Positions 54,933-64,000 of a stretch of 64,000 bases of DNA are shown here, in pieces (position 1 is the stretch's first letter; each line of letters starts with the position of its first letter). A model generated the notes under the pieces. It did not search any database. It worked only from the letters and a program-made list of their open reading frames with translations, and was not told the DNA's origin. The position numbers and the translations under genes were made by a program. This DNA is from Paragonimus skrjabini miyazakii (taxonomy: Eukaryota; Platyhelminthes; Trematoda; Plagiorchiida; Troglotrematidae): assembly GCA_014338405.1 (NCBI GenBank), contig JTDE01000313.1:62001-126000 (forward strand), given 5' to 3'.

Positions 54933-57900
54933 CGGCTAAGAAATGTACTTAAATGTTTCGAACGCACACGCTGTCAAAAGTATCGTATCAACTTCTCTAG
55001 TTAGACTCATGTGAACTCTTTTTGCGATTAACCATACGTGGCGTACATACGATTGCGTGCATCATTCGGTTGACCAGTCTTTTACTCTCAGCAGGCTACA
55101 TATGTATATGAACGCACATGCGTATGGTAACCTCCCACAGATTGTGGTTCGCGCTCTGTTCTGGTCAAATTGCTTGTCAACGTGTTGGGTTGTCAAGGAT
55201 AAACACAATAGCCTCATTGACGATGAAAAAGTTGGATAACTTTGTTGATCCTTTTTAGCCAAATATAGGTTAGGATCTGGTGACTGGTCGTCCAATGACG
55301 TTAAGCCAACTAAATGTGATAACCAGGACAGATGTGCAACCATCGGATCACACCTCAATCTTTAATCGATGTTTACTTGGTTAACCCAATTAGTGCATCG
55401 CGAACGCGCACCATTCGGCACTTGCTTGCGTGTGGTCGTATCTTACATGAGTGCATGTATCCACCTTTCCATTGAGTTTTCAACTCAAGAGGCCGACGCG
55501 TGCATTCTGAGATGATCGATTTCCGCATTTTATGGATACTGTTCCAATGGCTGTTGGACGATGGATCACTGTTTTTGTGCACGACTTGTCACCAAGTCGA
55601 CAAATTACTTAACTCAACCAGTGAGCGACCATGAACCAGTCGGAGGTTACTGTACGGTTATACACACCTAAACATACGCATCCATCTGAAGTAAAACCAA
55701 CTAAAAATTATGAGTACGATATTTTCCATCATATCTATTCCATTAAAGTATATGTTTGCACTCGTTCAACTAGGGGGGTTGACTCGTTCATTTTGTGAAA
55801 AACAGTACATGTCAGAGGTACTTACTCGAGAAACAGAAGAGACTCATCTAGACTCAAAGCTCGGTCACATCCGATCTAACTTATGAATGTACATAATTAG
55901 CGTCAGTCTAGTATCATTTATTCAGCTGTACCTTCTCAACGTCACATGTTCCACTACGTGATGTCATCCTGTACGTAGCTTAGCAATAGTGGGTTCATTG
56001 TTAACGGTTAGCTTTCAGTTGATAACACATCAACAACTGAGAACCGACAGCGATACACACAACCATGAAAACCTGACAGCCGACTGATACCGGCCTCTTT
56101 TGCCCATTCTCCTACAAGCTGCCAGTTCAGTCACAGTGTTATACTCTCAAAGGTAACACGCTTATCATTTGTCCTTTAGTGTTTATTTGGACCCTTTTTC
56201 ACCTGGCTTCACAACAGATCAGTGCGGAGGTGAACAGCACTGCATCACCTGTGTCACACATGGCCTCCCAGACTTACTGCTACACGTACGATAGACTGAC
56301 TGAGTCACTGTTTCAGCCGTCGATTACAGGAACACACGGGGAAACTGTAGTGATAGACCGCTATCATGTTTCAAGCGGTTAAATCAAGACGCTACCTGCT
56401 GAGTTCTTCATCAGTGAATCAATCCGAGTAAACGGTATATTCTAAACCACGGAGGATAGTGGGTTGTCAAGCCACATGAACGCAGTAAATAGGGAGTAGA
56501 TAACATATATGGCGTAATCTCTGTTACCCAGCCTTTAAACTTTGTGTTTAAAATGGGTAGTGCACAGGTGTCGATGGATAAAGAACATTGTTACGCTACG
56601 CTGGTTGTGATTGTTAGCCTAGTCGCCATGTTCTTCAATAATTTAAATAGACTTTCCTATTTACTGTGTTTCCGGCCACAAAATATTACCCATTACACAG
56701 ATACTCCCTTCTTGAACAACAGGTCGGGTTCTCATCAACCACAAACTTCGGCAATCAAGTACTTCGATTTATTCGTTCGAGTTACACCGATAGTTTGCTA
56801 TTTTGACTTGCATTCCATTGTTGGAAAAATGACTGTTCTACTTTTCAGCTATACGAGATGGACCTTAGGATAGTGCGCCTGTCCATCCGCTGTGTTGTGA
56901 TTCACTTCCACACTGGACTGTCACGCAGTAAGAGTAACCAAGGTGTGACAACTGATGATATTTAAAGTTTCCCATTTGTGTGCAACGTTTTTGCAAACAG
57001 AATAACTATCTTTATAGAAATGCTTAAGCACCCTCGGTACCATTTGCCCAACACATACTGATTGCATTGAACATGACAGCTTTTGGTAGGCAGGCAGTAA
57101 GTGTGGTAACTTCAGGTCGGCCAGCACAACAGCAGCGACCTCCACAGTTCACTTGTTTGTGCAGTCATGTTCACTGTTCTGAGGTCAGCACATTTTCCCT
57201 GACTCTTTTGGTCTGCAAGTCGATCAACTTATCCGTCCCATATAATTCGAAATTCCTAGCATAAGTATGTGCATACTACCATCTGTCGTTCTAAACCTTA
57301 ATGTTAATTATAGTTAAAGGTCACTATATTACTGTTTTTAATAGAAAATTCTGATTGCAATCGAAATTTGATGGTTTTCAAAATCCCGATTATTTACTAA
57401 AACTCAAAAAGAACCCTGGTCAGGGTTTGTCTTTTCGAAGACTAAGCTCGCGTGATTGTGTGCTGAACTGGACAGTGCGCTGCGGACTATTGCTCAGAGT
57501 TACAAACACGGCAAACGCTGCAGTAGACACAGGGCGCTATATGTGAGTACTGTTGGCAAATATAATGAACTAGTTCATTACGGTTTGCCATTACTGTCAT
57601 TAGCGGCAGTGCCACCTGGTTGATTTTCTTTTAACTCTAACGTGAAAGACAACGAAAACCTATGGACTGTTCGGATGGCTTGGCTTTTGGTGCATTACTA
57701 ACACTGAGTTCATGGTATTGAGAATGTTTTCTATGGTCTAGAATAACTCAACGACTTTGAAGTGACAGAAGTAAGCCCTCGGACCCGCAATCAACATACA
57801 CCCCCTCTAAAAACCAATGAGACTGGCGTGAACTGAGATAACTCGAATGCACCACCACCATGGTTGTTCCTACCACAATCTTAGATTGTTTGATCGGATC

Positions 57901-59794
57901 AATAAGTTTCAACTATCCTTCACTAAGGATTGAGCCAAATCAGTTCAGCTTTACTTACCATCATGTGATCACTTCCTCGAGTCAGTCTATGCAGGGATGC
58001 GTGGCTGCGGCAACCATTAGTATTGTCAATACACAGCTTCCGTGCTTAAAACAAATGTAGTAGTGCCCAAGTTACTTTGACCAGCACAGACTTAACTTTG
58101 TCTTTCCGATATACTTGTATCGATTGACCTAAAGCATGTATCCTTGAGCATTAGGATATATGAGTTTGGCTTCATAAGCTTTCATGTGATCCACCTACCT
58201 TCAGCCAACCGACACAGAAGTACCATACCACGAGGGCTTTGATGCTGCCAAGGTTGATAACAAAAGGCACGGAGCATAAGCTCAAACAACCAAGAAATAT
58301 AACCAGTGGAGTTTGAGTTCAACAGGTCCATGACCGCCTGTATTTGTCTACTTAAACGTTTAGCCCAGTTGGTCAGTTGGTATTAATTTGGGATTTTATA
58401 TAACCATACTGGCTAATGAAGGTGCTATGTCCTGATAAGGAAACGTGATTAATATTGGTTATATTGAGGGAAAATTCATTTACTTTTGCATTCGAACCAA
58501 CAGCAATCCAGGGGTCACAAATAAGCGTTCATTGTTCACCGCCAAACTAATAGCTTACGATGTCTCCAATCACAGTGCACTCTAAAGACCAGAGAATTCA
58601 TCAGACCAACTGAAAATTTATAGTTTCAGAACAGCTTGTGAATAATAAACTGGTACCCAGTTTTTTAACTTGACAGGACCTGGGTTATCGTGTTTGAAAA
58701 AACCGAGTAGCCGACTTATTTCCTAACATATAATATCTAACTTTGTATCACACATGTTTTGGGGTTACAGAATTTTTGTTAAACCTACATACACACCTAC
58801 CTTTTGAGGAAGTCAAGTGTATCACAGAGTGATCACGGTAAACTATATATCAACAGCAGTCGTTGTTTAGTTCACGTGTATACTCTGGCTACATGTTGCC
58901 GTGGTTAATGTGCCAACAGTAGGATGAATGGATCAGTCAATTCACCTCTAAGTGCATTCTTTCTGTACGAGCTGGTCTTACACAGAGTTCAATAGCAGTC
59001 GTACTTGGATAATCTTGAAGTTATCTATAGAATGTTGAAACGCCACAACCAAAAGTTTAGTTCTCAGAAGAACGTGTAGACAGTCACTTATTTTGCTTAT
59101 CGTTAATGTTTTACTTCCGATACAAAAACTTCTTCTTTGGAATAACTGAAGCAATCAGGACCTGAGTAACCACACGAATCTAATGACACTAGATCACAGG
59201 CCAACGGTTTTGGGGTTTCTGACTGGGACAGATTGAGGCGAAAAAATGAATCAGTACAATCTGTCCTATTTGTTTACCAAGGAATCAATGGATTTTAAGA
59301 GAGAAGCAGAAAACTATGGTCCACTGAAAATGTTTGTTCACTCGACCATCAATGAACATTGATCTTTTGTAAGGTAATATCTGATCAAATACTGTGTTTC
59401 CGATCGAACTCACATAAAGTACATTCACTTCATCGAACGAATACTGTCACACAGTATGGTTACTACACGTTAGTCAAAACCGCAATAAAAGTAGAACTGA
59501 TTTCTGATAGATATATGTGAGTAATTATGACAATGATATACGAAACACACGAAGTTTACAGAAATAATGATGCATGTCATACTACTCCTAATCTCTGTCA
59601 ACACAAACCAAGAGTGTGCCAAGTCGTGGTTGATTCCAGCCTTCATGTAAGCACGATTCCATTGAATAATTTAATATTGAACGTTTGATATGATCATTGG
59701 ATTTGCAGTAATGAAGAATAGCTACAAAGCGTCAATTAAAATCAGCCCGAAGTTTGTTGATTTTTAAATTTACATTGCTACAAACTGAATACTA
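54933..59794. other. non-coding; two weak exon-like blocks
   Basis: At 56178-56285 an acceptor-like TGTCCTTTAG precedes an open block encoding FTTDQCGGEQHCITC, with GTACGA as a possible donor. At 57355-57545 an open block ends LRVTNTANAAVDTGRY before GTGAGT, faintly like an Ig-domain end. Neither has a family match I can support. The rest shows nothing recognisable. Confidence 0.35.
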
Positions 59795-59845
59795 CTCGCA
59801 ATTGATCACAGCCCTTGCATTCAGATAGACCACTTGACTGTCCCA
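59795..59845 (-). repeat. SINE-like 3' fragment
   Basis: CAATTGATCACAGCCCTTGCATT followed by ATAGACCACTTGACT aligns with the minus-strand body at 54179-54225. Only the tail is present. Confidence 0.45.
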
Positions 59846-60044
59846 CTGCAGGGGTAGCGATCAAATGTAGATGATGTTTACCTTGTAGTCTAATGTATGG
59901 TGTTTGGTGAAAATCGTTTTCACATCCTCATCTCAATAAAACTCTTACTTTGTTAGCTATCTTTGAACAGCTAAATACGTTAGATAATAATCTGCGGTAA
60001 CAGAAAACTGGCTGAGCATTACGTAAATTGAATGTCACTCATAT

Positions 60045-60215
60045 CCGATCACACTTTTCGATTTCGGGTAGACTTTTACGGCAAGTCACCTAATAATGGA
60101 AGTAATAGTTTCAAGTATTCATCTTGTAACGGCACACCAATAGTGTTCCGACCGGGATTTAATCTCCAACTCAAGTTCTCACAAAGTTAACCACAGAACC
60201 GACCGTCTCACACTA
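60045..60215 (-). repeat. diverged SINE-like copy
   Basis: Minus-strand reading gives a tRNA-like head (CTGTGGTTAAC, then GATTAAATCCCGG). A body tail follows at 60055-60090 (GATCACACTTTTCGATT, GTAGACTTTTA on the plus strand). Similar in order to the units at 54.1-54.9 kb but strongly diverged. Confidence 0.35.
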
Positions 60216-63132
60216 ATCATAACTTAACTATCAATTTGAGGCGCTCAGTCGCATTTGTTTGTGATCAACGTTCAGATTACGCATGTCATCTCAAGAGAAG
60301 GATTGGTAACTCCTCTGTCAACTCTACTCGTATTAAGTATTTTTCAATCCAGCGAGGCAAGAATACGCAGCAGCGGTTAACTGGAGCAGGTGCAAACCGT
60401 ATGCCTGGTGGTTTTATGAGAAAGTCTAATTGGAAATTATAACTGAATGCAAAATCTGCCATCAAACTAGAGTGGTATTCTGTCCAGACCCCTCAAAATC
60501 TCCGTCTACCTAACCTCATTAAAATTTTGTTGTAACAGCCTGTTTTCAACTTCGTTCTTCTGGGCTCTCTAAACAGTTGATCGATCCAAATGGAAAACCA
60601 CTTGCATTCCAGAAGGATTAATTAGTTTTCAAACGAGGCTATCCCCTACGCGTCTTAGAAGACGTATAAAAACTTTGATAGATAACAAGATTATATGAGT
60701 CTAGTTATTTTGGTCGTAAGTGACCTCATTCGACTTTCGTCAAAAGACGAACTTCTCGTGTTTTTACTACATGACCAAGATTTTGTGCTCATCTTTTGAC
60801 TTTTCAGTCAGTTCTTATTTTCTTTTGATGTACACAAAGTTAAAAATATATGGATACAAAATACTATTTTATAGCACGCAACCATTAACTCACCAGGTGG
60901 TTATTTGCAATAACCAGTCTCGCGCCGGAGACATCGATGAATACACAGTGTTTGGTGCACATAACGAACAGCTAATTTCGCACATATGGTTATTTTCAGT
61001 GCAAAGCAAGTGATACTGGTTTATTCCAAACAAAGAACGCTTTCTGGTTATTAATTTTCATCAGAAAATCATTTTGAGGTCTACGAATTTCTGTATTGCT
61101 AAGTTGTAGTGACCTTTTGCACACCGGTGACATCAGATTGGACACAGAACATTGATTGATTGATCATTATTACATGCTGTTACAAATCATTCCAAATAAA
61201 ATGTTCTGAGTGGGTCCTACATCCGCCCTGTCCAGAACTTATAGCATGCGACATCCACCGTATCCACGATAGTGGTTTATTTTCTTCTCGCTAAAGTTAC
61301 TGAAGAGGGACTGATGAATAGTTAAGCCTCCTTTAATATATTGGACAGTTTATTCCACAGAATGACAACACTTTTCTCCTGAACTGTTCTGATCATTCCA
61401 AGAAAGATAAAAACAAAACGTAAATATACGGGGTTGTATTGTCGCCCAGCATCCAAATTTTTTAGTCATACAAATCAGAATTATCTGCATGTACGTTGCG
61501 TCAGGTGATGAGAAACGCCTGTTCTTTGTCTGTGCATAATGGAATACATTATTTGGATAATCAGCTACAACTAGAAGTAGGTACTCCAAAAACATGACTG
61601 CGTGTCTCGGATGTGTTTCATGGTGAATCTGAAGAGTCCTTTCACTTGTCTAAATCACTCAAGACTTATTAAACAAGTGTCAACAGTTGTGTTCCACAAA
61701 ACAACGCCGTATGATTTTACCGTATATTGTACAGTCATCACAAACCCACAAACAGAAGCAACTTACCACCCTCATACCTCTAGATTAGGCATTTCTGTCA
61801 TCTATACCGAAAACTCATTGTCAACGTTGCTTGTTTTGTTAGTCACTATTTTCTCCAAATTTAATTCTTCAGTCTTTTATCTTACCACATTCTATGATTA
61901 TTTCTTGGTCAAAACTTCCATGAAAAGCTTTTTATCATTTTGCTTGTTGCGACACTGGTGCTAGCTGTCCGCGGTCAACGAAAGTGTTAAATACGATTTC
62001 TTCACTAGACTTCGTTCAGAATTTTGTTTACTTAACACCACAACGAAATAACCGTTTGAGCATGAAAGAACTTTTTACGTCTTTGTTGACACTAAACGTT
62101 CAGAAACATTATTTTTTGGGCCGGTATGCTACTAGAAGTGCAATTCTTATTCAGTTCGTTTTGTTTCGGACACCTTATCACTTCTGTTGGATTTAGCATT
62201 TCCATTCTTTCATACAATTGTTTGCATTTGGTTACCAGTACTAATGAAGACTCCGTATTTGCACACGCATTTCATCTAACTGAGCAATGCTTCACCTAGT
62301 CATGAAATCGCAAGTGTGAACGCAGCATGTATCGATTCACATGTTGGGATCCAGCTTCCAGGTAATTCATACCGCAGTGTATGGTCACATCTGTAATTTG
62401 CCATTCACCCGTCCACTGGATCGATTGTGTACGCGTCACACTTGCCCTCGTGTGCTGTACCGTTTCAGGTTCACTAGCTAACATGTGGGGGGAAATTCAG
62501 GGAAATTTTCTCAGCATCAGTCCAGAAGCCGGACGGCACATCGAATTGCAGTCAAGCCACGCGGATTATGGAATGTTTTGAAATACAAAAAATACATATT
62601 TCATATTAATTCTAACGGGGAAACCATGTTTTTCAACGCGTTTGACCTCTTTACAGACTGACTCGTTCCTCGTTCTCTATATTCTCTGTCGTATGTGGAT
62701 TCTTGATTCCTTAAACAAAATACTCTGATTCTCCGTGGAGTTACCTCACATGGTTTGTTTTAGTTCTACCTCGTTACAGATTAATATTCGGCGTTAAAGA
62801 CTTCTTTAACCCTTGGGCCTTATGCCTTTTTTTTCAAACGGTGTTACAGTGTATACCGTAGAACTGAAAACGGGTATACTTTGACTAACATCTGTTCATA
62901 GACAAGTAGACCAGCTAAAGCTAACCTAAATTACGACTGATCAGCTTCACCAGTCACTAAGTTCAAGCGTCTATTTCCAAAAGTCAGTGTATAACATTCA
63001 AGTCTTTCGGCTCGCCTTATACACGCTTGCATTGGCTTCCTGTCCACTCACTTTCCCAACGCCTTTGAGGTTTATCCTCAAAACCTTCCTGACTTCCACA
63101 TTACGATAGCCGCCGGAACTTACTCAGTTTCG
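60216..63132. other. non-coding, nothing firmly recognised
   Basis: An acceptor-like CCGTTTCAG at about 62469 precedes a short open block ending in TGA at 62581 (LANMWGEIQGNFLSIS), which could be a terminal exon but has no known relative. Otherwise random frames. Confidence 0.4.
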
Positions 63133-63327
63133 TCATACCCGATGATCAGTTTTTGATACTGAGATAATGATAGTCAGATTGCCCACTTGCGTTACCAAAC
63201 AACGATTAAATAAACGGCGCAGCCATTCTTCGTAGGCCTGTGGACTCAAATACTGCGTCATGTTATAAGTGCACGCATAAGTTATCACGGCAACAAGACC
63301 GTCCAAAAGACTTAATAATTCATCCAT
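63133..63327 (-). CDS. possible first exon on minus strand, unknown protein
   Basis: An ATG with good context (ACCATGG) opens a frame: MDELLSLLDGLVAVITYACT then QAYEEWLRRLFNRCLV. The amino-acid mix is protein-like and helical. A possible donor GTAACG follows LFNRCL at about 63195. The frame is open to 63133, but the end after the donor looks less protein-like. Family not recognised; no partner exon is visible. Confidence 0.3.
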   Translation of the reverse strand: MDELLSLLDGLVAVITYACTYNMTQYLSPQAYEEWLRRLFNRCLVTQVGNLTIIISVSKTDHRV

Positions 63328-64000
63328 GGTTACATACCAATTGAATTTCCGTCTGGAATGTAAGCATCTTTCAGCAGAATGTCATTTATGCCCCAAGTCT
63401 ATCTGCAAGTCAGATTAATTCCGACATTTTTTTAACCAAAACCAGTTCTGCAGCTAACAAAGATATCATTGAAATATCCAATGTGTCATTTTCAGCCGGA
63501 TGCCTGTATGTCAGATGACAGTTTTCTCATCTACACCTTTAAGGTTGGATGCCAAAAATAGTGTAAACATAAGGCACTAAATGTGTAGAACCATCTTGGA
63601 AATTTGATCGTTTCAAAAATGCAGTTCTAGCGCAAAATGTTTGTTACCAATTAAGTCAATGGGTTAGTTGCAAGATTAAGTTGATAAAATATGTGTTTTC
63701 CTCGTAGTTTTACACAACTCAATTAGACTGCATTTTTGCAGCCCTCAAGTCGAAAATATGAACTGTCGAGCTCTTGCAATTTTCTTTTCTTGTTGAATAA
63801 GCTCAAGGCAACATATTCATGCTCTAGAGATTGATATAATAATTTGAAAAACGAAGTAAAGACAGCCATGGAGTCAACTAACATTGGTTAAGAACATCTT
63901 GCAATTTTATAGTGTTCACATGGCGGTTCTTTCCTTCTCTATGCGAACGTGTTTCCAGAGTACCAGTTTGAATCATATGTATCGAAGGTATCAGGTCAGT
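63328..64000. other. non-coding, nothing recognised
   Basis: AT-rich sequence without open frames or repeats that I can support. Confidence 0.5.

Noticed and set aside
1..64000. CRISPR arrays, bacterial operons, phage or integrated virus genes
   Set aside because: No regularly spaced repeats or operon-like gene runs; all polymerase-like sequence belongs to gypsy, CR1-like or Penelope-like retroelements.

Overview
This window is non-coding, repeat-rich animal DNA, not bacterial or viral. Reasons: almost no long open frames; short exons with canonical GT/AG splice sites; and a dense mix of eukaryotic retroelements, namely Ty3/gypsy LTR elements, CR1/Jockey-like non-LTR elements, Penelope-like elements (PLEs) and tRNA-derived SINE-like repeats. 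That mix would fit a flatworm (trematode or cestode), but species and phylum are inference.

Region 1-9.9 kb is a nested transposon locus. A CR1-like reverse transcriptase pseudogene (+ strand, about 1300-1976 and 8441-9850) is interrupted by a Ty3/gypsy element on the minus strand (1977-8440: LTRs of 307 bp, primer-binding site, gag, protease, RT, RNase H, integrase, polypurine tract). A 100-N gap lies inside the gypsy element. The 1,856 bp before the gap (2055-3910) and after it (4011-5866) appear identical, so the gap most likely separates two unmerged overlapping contig ends. Integrase is therefore shown twice and the window is probably about 1,956 bp too long here.

Region 9.9-26 kb holds CR1 fragments (11480-11960, 20645-20986) and two PLE remnants. 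The first (17880-19478) has inverted terminal arms and a 392-bp repeat inserted into its GIY-YIG part. The second (24530-25389) is followed by two hammerhead-ribozyme-like motifs about 490 bp apart. A possible NECAP-like open frame lies on the minus strand at 23269-23571.

Region 36.8-47.2 kb contains the best host gene: three exons of a FERM-domain protein (+ strand, 36811-36915, 37351-37472, 47084-47181) whose phases and protein read through perfectly. Its 9.6-kb second intron carries a degenerate second gypsy element (40200-42582) flanked by inverted LTR starts and a 345-bp inverted repeat. Two further candidate exons (48539-48686 and 50022-50108) are phase-compatible with each other but do not join directly to the FERM exons.

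Region 50-64 kb is mostly intronic or intergenic DNA with a large imperfect palindrome (54121-54932) made of two inverted SINE-like units, some SINE relics, a CA/CT microsatellite and weak open frames. Coding calls outside the FERM exons and the transposons are tentative.
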